Below the pieces are notes generated by a model. The model did no database searches and was not told the DNA's origin. It saw nothing but the letters and a program-made list of their open reading frames with translations. Position numbers and translations under genes: made by a program. From DASUBN01 sp050261675 (GTDB taxonomy: Bacteria; Pseudomonadota; Gammaproteobacteria; Natronospirales; REEB76), in assembly GCA_050261675.1 (NCBI GenBank), contig JBLNDO010000041.1, positions 1 to 36,102 of the forward strand: a stretch of 36,102 nucleotides of DNA, written 5' to 3'. Position 1 is the first letter of the stretch. Every line of letters starts with the position of its first letter. Positions 1 through 9,296 of this stretch are shown one piece after another.

Positions 1-113
1 TTCGCCTGCACCACGGTCAAGGCCGCCGTCAGGGTGGTCTTGCCATGGTCCACGTGCCCGATGGTTCCCACGTTCACGTGCGGCTTGGTACGCTCGAATT
101 TTGCCTTGGACAC
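1..113 (-). CDS. tuf: Elongation factor Tu, N-terminal fragment (cut by window edge)
   Basis: EF-Tu is the GTPase that delivers aminoacyl-tRNA to the ribosome. Only the first 37 codons are present. They begin with a GTG start followed by SKAKFERTKPHVNVGTIGH, and the G1 P-loop GHVDHGKT is complete. A purine-rich GGAG lies about 9 nt upstream of the GTG. The gene follows tRNA-Thr(GGU), tRNA-Gly and tRNA-Tyr on the same strand, the classical tRNA-tufB arrangement, so it is probably cotranscribed with them. The rest of the gene lies outside the window. Identification is secure from the near-invariant N-terminus; whether it is tufA or tufB is inferred only from the tRNA linkage. Confidence 0.96.
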   Translation of the reverse strand, partial: MSKAKFERTKPHVNVGTIGHVDHGKTTLTAALTVVQA

Positions 114-181
114 GGTGCTACTCCGTTTTTCCTGTTGTCGTCTTCAACACTGCCCTGCGCCTATATATAGGCCGGGCGACC

Positions 182-257
182 TGGAGCCCATGACCGGAAT
201 CGAACCGGTGACCTCGTCCTTACCAAGGACGTGCTCTGCCGACTGAGCTACATGGGC
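182..257 (-). tRNA. tRNA-Thr (anticodon GGU)
   Basis: The acceptor stem GCCCATG pairs with CATGGGC, the T-loop carries GGTTCGATTCC, and the seven-base anticodon loop TTGGTAA reads GGT. The 3' CCA is encoded (182-184). It is the third tRNA of the Tyr-Gly-Thr-tuf transcription unit and corresponds to E. coli thrT. Confidence 0.97.
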
Positions 258-306
258 GGTAAGCCGTCGGTCTGTCTCTACCCAAAATCACTCAGCCGCA
301 GTCTTC

Positions 307-380
<74 letters not shown>

Positions 381-447
381 TTTAGGCGTCGAGTCCCGGC
401 GCGCCGGACGCCAACGCCGTCCGGAGGTCTCATTGCGCCACTCTGTC

Positions 448-534
448 TGGTGGAGGGGGAAGGATTCGAACCTTCGTAGGCGTAAAGCCAGCAGATTTAC
501 AGTCTGCCCTCGTTGGCCGCTTGAGTACCCCTCC
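448..534 (-). tRNA. tRNA-Tyr (anticodon GUA)
   Basis: This is a class II tRNA with a long variable arm. The acceptor stem is GGAGGGG, the anticodon loop CTGTAAA reads GTA, and CCA is encoded (448-450). It is the promoter-proximal tRNA of the Tyr-Gly-Thr-tuf unit here. In E. coli a tRNA-Thr(UGU) precedes tRNA-Tyr; in this window that tRNA lies about 22.8 kb away at 23350-23425. Confidence 0.97.
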
Positions 535-550
535 ACAGGCGAAGCCGGTC

Positions 551-580
551 ATTTTCTGATAAGTGCCTGATGTGTGTCAA
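551..580 (-). promoter_or_regulatory. Sigma-70 promoter of the tRNA-tuf operon
   Basis: On the minus strand a perfect -35 TTGACA (575-580) is followed after 18 nt by GAAAAT (551-556) as -10. The stretch between the -10 and the tRNA-Tyr 5' end at 534 is GC-rich, as in stringently controlled stable-RNA promoters. The predicted transcript starts around 544. Assignment rests on hexamers and position only. Confidence 0.6.
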
Positions 581-729
581 CTTCTAGCCCAGGAACGGCG
601 CGGGTTTCGGGGGTGGCTCTGAGGAGCCCGGCTCTCTTCCGCAGGCCCTCCCGCCCCCCTTGGACCGGGTCAAATCGCCCAAAGCACGGGATAGGCCAAT
701 TTTTAGCCAGGTTTGCCGATCCCGAGGCC

Positions 730-809
730 AAAAATGAGAGCGGCGGACCCATTCCTGTGGCCCGCCGCCGCCTGATTCCAAGGCCACCCGGCCCCTTTCG
801 GGGTCCGGG
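730..809 (-). terminator. Tandem hairpins downstream of pstS, probable terminator
   Basis: Reading from pstS on the minus strand, the first hairpin (787-809) has a CCCGGACCCC/GGGGCCGGG stem with one bulged base. A second hairpin (740-768) has a 7-bp GCGGCGG/CCGCCGC stem and is followed by TCTCATTTTT. The second has the T-tract expected of an intrinsic terminator, although its 15-nt loop is large. The rest of the 545-820 gap shows no convincing gene. Confidence 0.45.
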
Positions 810-820
810 CGCCCATTTCA

Positions 821-1870
821 TCAATGGAAGTTGTTGTGGGAGAGGCTGATACCGAGTTGGTCCTTCCAGTACTTCTGGATCAGCTTGACCACGTTCTCCG
901 GGAGGGGCACGTAGACGAGCTTTTCCGCCTGGTCCTGGCCCTTGCCCAGGCACCAGTCGAAGTACTTCAGCACCTGCTCGTTCTGGGCCTTGTCGGCGTC
1001 CTTGCGCATCAGCACCCAGGTGGCGCCCGCGATGGGCCAGCTGTCATCGCCCGGCTGATTGGTGATGATCAGGAAGAAGTCGCTGGCCGAGCCGAAATCG
1101 GCATGGGCCGAGGCGGCGCCGAAGGTCTTTAGATCCGGGGAAACCGTCTTGCCGTTCGCATTGATCATGCGCGTGTAGATCATGTTGTTCTGCACGGCGT
1201 AGGCATATTCCACGTAGCCGATGGCGCCGTTGATCTGGTTGACGAAGCCCGCCACACCGGCATTGCCCTTGCCACCCACACCCGTCGGCCAGGAGATGGC
1301 GGTGTCGAAGCCCACCTTGGTCTTCCACTCGTCGGAGACCTTGGAGAGGTAATTGGAGTAGGTGAAGGTGGTGCCGGAACCATCGGAGCGATGCACCACG
1401 GTGATCAACAGGTCCGGCAGGGTCACGCCCTTGTTGAGAGCGGTGATTTCCGGGTCATTCCACTTGATCACCTTGCCGAGGTAGATGTCGGCGAGGGTCT
1501 TGCCATCCAGCACGAGCTCGCCGGGCTTCACGCCCTCGACATGCACCACCGGGGCGATGCCGATGAAGACGCCTGGGAACTGGACCAGTTTGTTCTTCTG
1601 CAGGTCTTCCGAGCCTAGCGGCTTGTCGGTGGCGCCGAAGTTCACGGTGCCATTCTCGATCTGCTGGATGCCGCCCCCCGAGCCGATGGCCTGGTAGTTC
1701 AGGGCGATACCGGTGTTCTTATGGTAGGTGTCGGACCAGGCGGACAACACCGGGTAAATCGCCGTGCTGCCGGCGCCGGTGAGCTGCTGATCGGCGAGCA
1801 CGCTGCCGCTGAACGCCGCGGTCAGTATTCCGGCCGCGAGGGCCGCCTTTTTGACGAAAGTGGATGACAT
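821..1870 (-). CDS. pstS: Phosphate ABC transporter substrate-binding protein PstS
   Basis: This is the periplasmic phosphate-binding protein that feeds the PstCAB importer. The 349-aa product has a clear signal peptide: a basic start, a hydrophobic core and a cleavage site after SVLA near residue 26. The mature start DQQLTGAGSTAIYP holds the typical GAGST phosphate-contacting loop. RSDGSGTT at about residues 160-168 is the second PstS signature. Length is normal for the family. An AGGAG-type RBS precedes the ATG. pstC, pstA and pstB are not in the window, so pstS stands alone. Four PhoB-like repeat units and a well-spaced -10 lie upstream (1957-2012), fitting induction by phosphate starvation. 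The gene is divergent from a 46-aa basic ORF that has its own PhoB-like repeats. Confidence 0.95.
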   Translation of the reverse strand: MSSTFVKKAALAAGILTAAFSGSVLADQQLTGAGSTAIYPVLSAWSDTYHKNTGIALNYQAIGSGGGIQQIENGTVNFGATDKPLGSEDLQKNKLVQFPGVFIGIAPVVHVEGVKPGELVLDGKTLADIYLGKVIKWNDPEITALNKGVTLPDLLITVVHRSDGSGTTFTYSNYLSKVSDEWKTKVGFDTAISWPTGVGGKGNAGVAGFVNQINGAIGYVEYAYAVQNNMIYTRMINANGKTVSPDLKTFGAASAHADFGSASDFFLIITNQPGDDSWPIAGATWVLMRKDADKAQNEQVLKYFDWCLGKGQDQAEKLVYVPLPENVVKLIQKYWKDQLGISLSHNNFH

Positions 1871-1956
1871 ATAGGGACTCCTCGAAAGAATTAAGAATCG
1901 TGTGTGTCGGAATGCCGATCAACGCGAATCCGCGTACCCCGCTCGGGATGCCCGCC

Positions 1957-2012
1957 AATCTAGGGGGGTGGCGTGACCGGACAATGACTGAAATGTTTCA
2001 ATTCTATGACAG
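1957..2012 (-). promoter_or_regulatory. Tandem Pho box and -10 of pstS
   Basis: Four 7-bp units in one orientation recur every 11 bp on the minus strand: CTGTCAT (2006-2012), TTGAAAC (1995-2001), CAGTCAT (1984-1990) and CGGTCAC (1973-1979), each separated by 4 nt. Known Pho boxes are CTGTCAT-like repeats with 4-nt AT-rich spacers. A -10 candidate TAGATT (1957-1962) follows the last unit after 10 nt, the spacing typical of PhoB-activated sigma-70 promoters where the box replaces the -35. The predicted 5' leader is about 80 nt. Confidence 0.75.
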
Positions 2013-2040
2013 TGACAAATGCCTGTCTTAAACCTGCCAA
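2012..2040 (+). promoter_or_regulatory. Divergent Pho-box-like repeats facing the 46-aa ORF
   Basis: On the plus strand CTGTCTT (2023-2029) and CTGCCAA (2034-2040) are spaced by AAAC, giving the 11-bp Pho-box period. A weaker unit GTGACAA (2012-2018) precedes in phase. No convincing -10 is seen at the expected distance, so a promoter here is less sure than the one for pstS on the other strand. Confidence 0.4.
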
Positions 2041-2190
2041 TTTGCTCTACGACAGGGAATCAGGCCCGCCCGGCCCAAGCGTGCCGCGGTAAGTGCAGGA
2101 CTCGGGAACTTCACGGCCCTTTCATCCGGGCGCAAAAATCGCCCGCCAGAATGGGGCTCGTTCCAAACCCCTGTACTGAAAGGACCTTGT

Positions 2191-2331
2191 ATGAAGCTCA
2201 TCCACACCGCCTCCTCGGCCCTGGAAGGCCGACTTCATCGCCTCCACTCCGGCCGTTACCGCCGCCGCCTGAGGAACCGCCGCTCCCCGGCTCCCACCCC
2301 CAGCGGCAGCACTCCCAAGAAGGCCGCCTAG
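2191..2331 (+). CDS. 46-aa arginine-rich small protein, unknown function
   Basis: The product is 46 residues, beginning MKLIHTASSALEGRLHRLHS, with a run of arginines at residues 22-31 and a Pro/Ser/Thr tail ending PKKAA. It has 9 Arg, 3 Lys and one acidic residue, so it is strongly basic. There is no signal peptide or membrane segment. Evidence that it is real: AAGGA lies 6 nt before the ATG, a textbook intrinsic terminator begins 22 nt after the stop, and PhoB-like repeats lie upstream in its orientation. It is divergent from pstS. A small nucleic-acid-binding or membrane-surface protein is possible but unsupported; the transcript might instead act as an RNA. I do not recognise a family. Confidence 0.6.
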   Translation: MKLIHTASSALEGRLHRLHSGRYRRRLRNRRSPAPTPSGSTPKKAA

Positions 2332-2353
2332 TTTCCATCTCTCCCGATCGCCG

Positions 2354-2380
2354 AAATCCGCCCTCCAAGGCGGATTTTTC
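2354..2380 (+). terminator. Intrinsic terminator of the 46-aa ORF
   Basis: AATCCGCC (2355-2362) and GGCGGATT (2369-2376) form a perfect 8-bp stem with a 6-nt loop, followed by TTTCTTTT. It lies 22 nt after the small ORF's stop and shows that a plus-strand transcript ends here. Confidence 0.85.
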
Positions 2381-2414
2381 TTTTCCAACCTCTGCATCTT
2401 TCTCTAATCGGGCC

Positions 2415-2540
2415 TGTAAAAGCGTTACGAGCGCCGGCAGAACGAGGCGTGCGGCAGCGAGGAACCGGAGTGTACTTTTGGCGTACGTGAGGATTCCGAG
2501 CCGACGCACAACAAAGTTATGCCAAGCGAAGTAGCTTTTG
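2415..2540 (+). repeat. Dispersed palindromic repeat, family 1, copy A
   Basis: The core GGAGTGTACTTTTGGCGTAC is followed by GTGAGGATTCCGAGCC. Its flanks resemble copy C: AAAGCGT and GCAGAACG on the left, AACAAAGTTATGCC and AGCTTTTG on the right. The ends are partly inverted, so the element can fold. It lies between the 46-aa ORF and the porin terminator. Other copies are at 23501, 29252 and 30095, all in the same orientation. Confidence 0.75.
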
Positions 2541-2550
2541 CAGGAGCCCG

Positions 2551-2582
2551 AAAAAAAGAGGGCGGGTCATGAGGACCCGCCC
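2551..2582 (-). terminator. Intrinsic terminator of the porin gene
   Basis: On the minus strand GGGCGGGTC, a 5-nt loop and GACCCGCCC form a perfect 9-bp stem followed by TC and seven T residues. It lies about 30 nt beyond the porin stop codon. Confidence 0.92.
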
Positions 2583-2612
2583 AAACTCTAGGAGGCTTGT
2601 GAACTTAAGGAA

Positions 2613-3731
2613 TCAATACTTGGCCTGCAGCCACACACCGAATTCCTGAGTCTTCAGGTCGGGCGAAGCCGGGGACACGCTGTCGTCCTTCAGCTCGTCG
2701 CTCTTGAAGCCGAAAGCCCAGATGACGTTCTTGTCGGCATGCCATTCGAAACCACCGTTGTAGTAGGTGTCCTTCAGGCTGGCCTCGGTGTCCTTCTTGG
2801 GCTTCACGCTGTCGTAGCGAGCGTAGACGCCGAAGTCGGTGCCCGGGAAGTCGTAGGAACCGTACACCGAGTAGCCGTCTTCGCTGTCCGTGGTGTTGTT
2901 GAAGATCAGGCCGGAGTTGAAGTTCTTGGCGGTGAAGTACTCCAGGCCCACGTTCAAGCCGCTGCCCTTCCAGTCAGCCAGGAAGTTGGTGCGGGTGGCG
3001 GTGTTCTTGGAGACGCCCACGTTCGAGGCCTCGTTGGCCTCCGTGTCCTTGCCCAGGTCACCGGTGTAGAAGCCGGCAGCGAGGGTCAGACCGTCGACCG
3101 GGGTGATGCCGATACGGCCTTCCCAGTCGATGGTCTTGGTACGGGTCGGGTTCTTGTAACCACCGCCGTTCACACCGGAGATCTGGTAGCTCAGCATACC
3201 GTTGGCGCCGCTGAGGTGGAGACCCCAGTCAGCGGAGTTGCCGAAGCCTTCGCGGTCGATGAGGGTCTTCTCCACGAAGCGGTTGCCATAAACGCCTTCC
3301 GCGAACGGAATCCAGGGCATGTCGGCGGAACCGATGCGGAAAATAGCCATGTCGTCGAACTTGCCCTGCACATAGGCCTTCTTGACGAAGACCTGGGTTT
3401 CCGGGGTGGTCGTGCTGACCGAGCAGGTCTCGCCCACGGCGCCACCGGTAACGGTGCAGGTATCCTTGTAGCTCGCGAAGTTGAAGTCGGTGGTCAGATT
3501 GGCGGACCAGATGTCGTCGAACGTGTGGTTAACGATGAAATAGGCGCGGGTCACGTCGGTGCCGAGGCCGTTCGGGTCCACGTCGGTGCCCATGTTCTTG
3601 GTGCTGATGCTGGTGAAGTCGGCGTAAATCACGCCGCCGATGGTAGTGTCACCGGCATCGGCATGGGCGGCTAGCGGGGCCAGCAGGGCCGCGCTCACCG
3701 CCATGGAAATCAACAGATTCTTGTTACGCAT
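2613..3731 (-). CDS. OprP/OprO-like outer-membrane porin, probably phosphate-selective
   Basis: This is a 372-aa outer-membrane beta-barrel. The start is set at MRNKNLLISM because AAGGAG lies at good distance and a signal peptide follows, cleaved near AHA-DAG; the frame is open further upstream but crosses the promoter. The mature protein alternates short amphipathic strands (TRAYFIVNHTF, FADWKGSGLNVGLEYFTAKN) with acidic turns and ends in WLQAKY, a C-terminal aromatic typical of porins. The layout resembles the OprP/OprO phosphate-selective porin family. Phosphate selectivity is inferred from family resemblance, from four PhoB-like units upstream, and from the neighbours pstS and ppk. A strong terminator follows. 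It is transcribed divergently from ppk. Confidence 0.85.
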   Translation of the reverse strand: MRNKNLLISMAVSAALLAPLAAHADAGDTTIGGVIYADFTSISTKNMGTDVDPNGLGTDVTRAYFIVNHTFDDIWSANLTTDFNFASYKDTCTVTGGAVGETCSVSTTTPETQVFVKKAYVQGKFDDMAIFRIGSADMPWIPFAEGVYGNRFVEKTLIDREGFGNSADWGLHLSGANGMLSYQISGVNGGGYKNPTRTKTIDWEGRIGITPVDGLTLAAGFYTGDLGKDTEANEASNVGVSKNTATRTNFLADWKGSGLNVGLEYFTAKNFNSGLIFNNTTDSEDGYSVYGSYDFPGTDFGVYARYDSVKPKKDTEASLKDTYYNGGFEWHADKNVIWAFGFKSDELKDDSVSPASPDLKTQEFGVWLQAKY

Positions 3732-3813
3732 TTCAGGGATCTCCTTGAGTAATGAAACCGTCTTTAATAAAGACGCCAAGCTAAGCGCCGACCCCAGGGC
3801 CGGATTGGCGGCA

Positions 3814-3869
3814 AGGGTAAGGGTGGCCCGTGACAGGTTTGTTACAAAATGACGTAGATCAGGTGACAG
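3814..3869 (-). promoter_or_regulatory. Tandem Pho box and -10 of the porin gene
   Basis: Units CTGTCAC (3863-3869), TCTACGT (3852-3858), TTGTAAC (3841-3847) and CTGTCAC (3830-3836) repeat every 11 bp on the minus strand. The outer two and the third match the Pho-box unit well; the second is weak. TACCCT (3814-3819) lies exactly 10 nt beyond the last unit and is a plausible -10, the same geometry as at pstS. Confidence 0.75.
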
Positions 3870-3958
3870 CAAAAAAGCGACGCTGGACCTGGTCAAAAGG
3901 CGCGAAAATACCGGGGAATTCCTTGGTTCTGTTGCCTCGTTAGCGACAGCACCGAGGC

Positions 3959-3991
3959 ATGTCATATGCTTGTCAAGCAAATATGTATAGA
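3959..3991 (+). promoter_or_regulatory. Pho box and -10 directly upstream of ppk
   Basis: ATGTCAT (3959-3965) and TTGTCAA (3970-3976) are spaced by ATGC, forming an 18-bp Pho box on the plus strand. TATAGA (3986-3991) is the likely -10. This places the transcript start near 3998, within a few bases of the GTG start of ppk at 4001. Confidence 0.65.
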
Positions 3992-4000
3992 TAAGCCGCC

Positions 4001-6063
<2,063 letters not shown>

Positions 6064-6067
<4 letters not shown>

Positions 6068-7557
6068 CTGACTTTCAGACTAAAACCCAAATCTCTGAGG
6101 CTCCTGGCCACTTCGTCCAGGTCTGCTTCCAGGAGCGGACGGTGCTTGAGCCATCCCTTCTGGAACTTGAGCCGGAGCGCGCTGCCCCGGGCGCGGAAGG
6201 CGAAGCGCGGCTCCTCCGCTTCATGGGCGCGGTGCAGGGCGTAGGAGAGCCGCAACAGCGCCGTGAGCCGCCGGGCGCGGACCCGCTGCAGACCCTCGAA
6301 ACGCTCGAAAAGCTCCGCATCCACCCTTCCCCGGTGGCTGCGCACCAGGGCCGACAGGAGTTGCTGCTCGCTGCGGGCGAAGCCCGCCATGTCGGCGTTG
6401 GCGAGGATGTACGCGCCGTGCTTGTGGTAGCCGCTGCGGGCCACCGCCCGGCCGCACTCGTGCAAGATCGCCGCCCAGTGGAGCATGCGGCGGCCCTCGT
6501 CGCCGAGTTCCCAGCCGTTCGCCCCGCGGGCGAGCTTGTGGGCCGTGGCCGAGACCCGCTCCGCCTGCTCCCGGTCCACGCCGTAACGGGTCGCGAGGGA
6601 ATCCACGGCGGCGGAGCGCACGTCGCGGTCCTTCAAACGGCCCACGAGATCCAGCAGCACCCCTTCCCGCAGCGCGCCCGGCGCCACCTGCATGCGGTCG
6701 AGATCCAGGGCCTCGAACACCGCCTGCAACACCGCCACGCCGCCGGCGAACACCGGCGCCCGCTCGGCCTTCAAGCCAGGGAGTTCGTAGCGGCGGTGGT
6801 GGCGCCGCTGCACCAGAAGTTCCGCGAGCCGCGCCAAGTCGCTCCGGGTGATGTCGCCACGGGCCCAGCCCAGTTCTTCCAACACGTTGCCCACGGCGCG
6901 GATGGTGCCGGAGGAGCCCAAGGCGCGGCGCCAACCGGCGCGGCGTAGCGCCACTTCCACGGGCTCGAGGCGCCGGCGAGCAGCCAGCAGCGCCTCGGCG
7001 TAGCTCGCGCGGGTGACACCGGCCCGCTGGAAATAGAGGTCGGTGGTGGTCACGGAACCCATGGCGAGGCTTTCCATGAGCCTAGGCTCATGGCCCTGCC
7101 CCACGATCAACTCGGTGCTGCCGCCGCCGATATCGACCACGAGACGCCGCTCGCGGGTCTCGGGCATATAGGCGCAGACGCCGCGGTAGATGAGGCGCGC
7201 TTCCTCGATGCCGCTGATGACCTCAATGGGATGGCCCAGCATGCGGCCGCATTCCGCCAGGAACTCCTGGCTGCCGCGAGCGCGGCGCAGGGTGTTGGTG
7301 CCGACGGCACGCACGTATTCCGGGTTGTAGCCCGAGAGCCGGTCGCCGAAGCGCTTCAGGGTGGCCAGGGCCCGCGCCTCCGCCTTGCGGGTGATGCGCC
7401 CGCGGGCGTCCAGACCCGAGCCGAAGCGCAGCATCTCGCGCATGCTGTCCAGCACTTCGATGCGCCGGCCGGTCACTTGCGCCACCAACAGGTGGAAACT
7501 ATTAGAACCCAGGTCTACCGCGGCCAGGATGTGTGAACTTTGCTTCTTCATGGGCAT
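6064..7557 (-). CDS. ppx: Exopolyphosphatase (Ppx/GppA family)
   Basis: Ppx removes terminal phosphates from polyphosphate, opposing Ppk; GppA members act on pppGpp. The 497-aa product has the ASKHA-fold motifs DLGSNSFHL (residues 15-23), GTNTLRRA, VISGIEEARLIYRG and VDIGGGSTELIVG, then a C-terminal HD-like helical domain with HECGRAV. Length fits Ppx rather than a short GppA-only form, but the two are hard to separate by eye. The start may be the ATG at 7557 or the one at 7551; neither has a clear Shine-Dalgarno, and the upstream DNA is a palindrome-rich insert containing a diverged copy of the gene's first codons (7563-7694). It lies 181 nt after phoU on the same strand and overlaps convergent ppk by 4 nt. 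Confidence 0.93.
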
Positions 7558-7562
7558 AGGCT

Positions 7563-7694
7563 GATGAAAGGATGCTCGCTACGCATCCAGCTCCGCTCGC
7601 GATCCAGGGTGGGCATCCAGCCCACCCGCTTGCCGCATGCGGCCAGCTCCAGATCAACTGCCGCGAGGATGTGTAAAGCAGGGCGTTTCCCCAT
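7563..7694 (-). other. Diverged duplicate of the ppx 5' end plus palindromic insert
   Basis: From an ATG at 7694 the minus strand reads MGKRPALHILAAVDLE. HILAAVDL is identical to residues 9-16 of Ppx, but many codons differ at the third base. The homology then stops and a palindrome-rich stretch follows (GCCGCATGCGGC; GGGTGGGC facing GCCCACCC; GGATGC facing GCATCC) up to the real ppx start. The duplicate is out of frame with ppx by 137 nt. GATGAAAGGATGCTC at 7563-7577 recurs exactly at the left edge of repeat copy C (29239). Best read as a decayed ppx start separated from the gene by a repeat element. Confidence 0.5.
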
Positions 7695-7738
7695 GGCAAG
7701 ACTGTACGCCATAAGGGGCGTCTCGCTCCAGGCATTGT

Positions 7739-8446
7739 TCAGGTGGTGGCGTGACCGGACTGTTGCGTCAGGTGGCGGACGTCGAGGCCTTCCACGAAGT
7801 AGAACACCTGCTCGCTGACGTTCTTGGCGTGATCCCCGATGCGTTCCAGGGCGCGGGTGAGCCAGAGCACGTAGAGCATGCGGCGGATGTCCCGCGGGTC
7901 CTTGCTCATGGCCTCCATGCAGCCGCCATTGATCTTCTCGTACTGCCGATCCACATTTTCGTCGCGGCGCAGCACATCCCGGGCGAGGCGCACGTTGTAG
8001 GTCTCGAAGGCGGTGACGGCGTCACGCACCATGTCCTTCACGTCGTCCCCCAGGGCGCCCACCGCCCGGTAGTTGTCCCGGGGGCGGTCCATCTCGGCAA
8101 GGTGCTCCGCCATGCGCGCCACCTTCTCGGCCTCGTCGCCGATGCGCTCCAGGTCCGAAGTGATCTTGATGACGGCCAGGACGTAGCGCAGGTCCATGGC
8201 GGTTGGCTGGCGGCGCACGATGACGTGGCTGCACTCGTTGTCGATGGCCACTTCCAGGTGGTTCACCCGGTAATCGTCCACTTCCACGCGCCGCGCCATG
8301 TTGGCGTCGGCGGACATGAGCGACTTCACCGCAGTGGCGATCTGCTGCTCCACCATGCGGCCCATCTCCAGCGTCAGGCTGCGGATGCGCGTCAGATCCT
8401 CGTTGAACGCATGGGAGATATGCGTGCTCAGGTCTTCTTTTTCCAT
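7739..8446 (-). CDS. phoU: Phosphate signalling protein PhoU
   Basis: PhoU links the Pst transporter to the PhoR/PhoB two-component system and keeps the regulon off when phosphate is ample. The 235-aa, all-helical product starts MEKEDLSTHISHAFNEDL and holds two PhoU three-helix repeats (about residues 20-105 and 120-210). Metal-binding-type acidic motifs are visible in the second helix of each repeat (ERIGDEAEKVARMAEH and ERIGDHAKNVSEQVFY). A strong GGAGGGG lies before the ATG. The usual partners pstSCAB are not adjacent; instead phoU lies 30 nt after olsA and upstream of ppx, so it is probably cotranscribed from the olsB promoter. Confidence 0.96.
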   Translation of the reverse strand: MEKEDLSTHISHAFNEDLTRIRSLTLEMGRMVEQQIATAVKSLMSADANMARRVEVDDYRVNHLEVAIDNECSHVIVRRQPTAMDLRYVLAVIKITSDLERIGDEAEKVARMAEHLAEMDRPRDNYRAVGALGDDVKDMVRDAVTAFETYNVRLARDVLRRDENVDRQYEKINGGCMEAMSKDPRDIRRMLYVLWLTRALERIGDHAKNVSEQVFYFVEGLDVRHLTQQSGHATT

Positions 8447-8476
8447 GACAGCCCCTCCAGTCAGGAGCGAAATAGC

Positions 8477-9292
8477 TCAGACGGCGCGCAGCAGTTCGGC
8501 GTTGTATTCGCTCTCTGCGTGAACAAGACTCGACTCCCGCTCGAACAGCTCGAGGCGGGTCAAGGCATGGGTGACGGCGCGCCAGGCTTCGTCCGCCAGG
8601 AGACGCACGTCACCGGACACGGTGCTCAAGGCCGGGAGGAAGCTCACTTCGGCGAGCACCGGCTCCTCCTGAAGGAGGCGCCACAGATGGGTGACGAAGC
8701 TGTCGTCCCCCACGAAGGCCACGCGGCGCAGGAGCCCCAGCGCCGCGCCGTAATAGAGCCCCACCGGCTGCACCGGCACGCCCGCGTCCACCGCCGCCTG
8801 CAGCATGCGCGGGCGGAAGCGGGCGGGTTTCACCTGATGGCCGCTTGTGCCCTCGGGGAACACGGTGAGCGCTTCGCCCGCCTTCAGACGGCGCGTGAGG
8901 CGCCCATGGACGCCCCGGTAACTCTCCAGATTGCCGCGGCGGATGAACTCGGTGCCGCCCACACTCGCGAGCCAGCCCAGCACCGGCCAGTCGCTGATCT
9001 CGGCCTTGGCCACGAAGGCGGCCTCGCTGCAGTGGGCCAGGACCAGGATGTCCACCCAGGAGATGTGGTTGGCGACGAAGAGCGCCGGCCCCGCCGCGGG
9101 GCGGCCGTGCATGAGCACCCGCAAGCCCAAGATGGCCGAGGCGCGGCGCAACCACCAGGCGGCGAGGCGATTCACCCGGCGGCGCAACGGCGGCAGGAGC
9201 AGCACCAGAAGCGCCAGGATGATGCCGAACGCGATGTGCGCCGCGAGCAATACGGCACGGGAGAGACGGCGCATCTCGCGTAAGGGCATCAT
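8477..9292 (-). CDS. olsA: Lyso-ornithine lipid acyltransferase OlsA (PlsC family)
   Basis: This inner-membrane 1-acyl-glycerol-3-phosphate-type acyltransferase probably adds the second fatty acid to lyso-ornithine lipid. The 271-aa product starts with MMPLREMRRLSRAV and a hydrophobic segment (about residues 12-35). The family's catalytic HX4D is in NHISWVD (His76, Asp81), and FPEGTSG at 145-151 is the substrate-binding motif. The start follows the olsB stop by 4 nt, so translation is likely coupled. The PlsC fold alone could mean ordinary phosphatidate synthesis; the OlsA call depends on the immediately upstream OlsB-type GNAT gene. Confidence 0.85.
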   Translation of the reverse strand: MMPLREMRRLSRAVLLAAHIAFGIILALLVLLLPPLRRRVNRLAAWWLRRASAILGLRVLMHGRPAAGPALFVANHISWVDILVLAHCSEAAFVAKAEISDWPVLGWLASVGGTEFIRRGNLESYRGVHGRLTRRLKAGEALTVFPEGTSGHQVKPARFRPRMLQAAVDAGVPVQPVGLYYGAALGLLRRVAFVGDDSFVTHLWRLLQEEPVLAEVSFLPALSTVSGDVRLLADEAWRAVTHALTRLELFERESSLVHAESEYNAELLRAV

Positions 9293-9296
9293 GGTG

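Noticed and set aside
2019..2534. 171-codon plus-strand frame between pstS and the porin
   Set aside because: It crosses the intrinsic terminator at 2354-2380 and the repeat copy A; the small ORF at 2191 in another frame has the RBS and correct end.
3732..3980. N-terminal extension of the porin to 3980
   Set aside because: It would include the Pho box and -10, while an AAGGAG and signal peptide support 3731.
7751..9283. 510-codon plus-strand frame opposite phoU and olsA
   Set aside because: The composition is rich in His, Gly, Val and Glu, typical of frames antisense to GC-rich genes; the opposite strand has clear PhoU and PlsC motifs.
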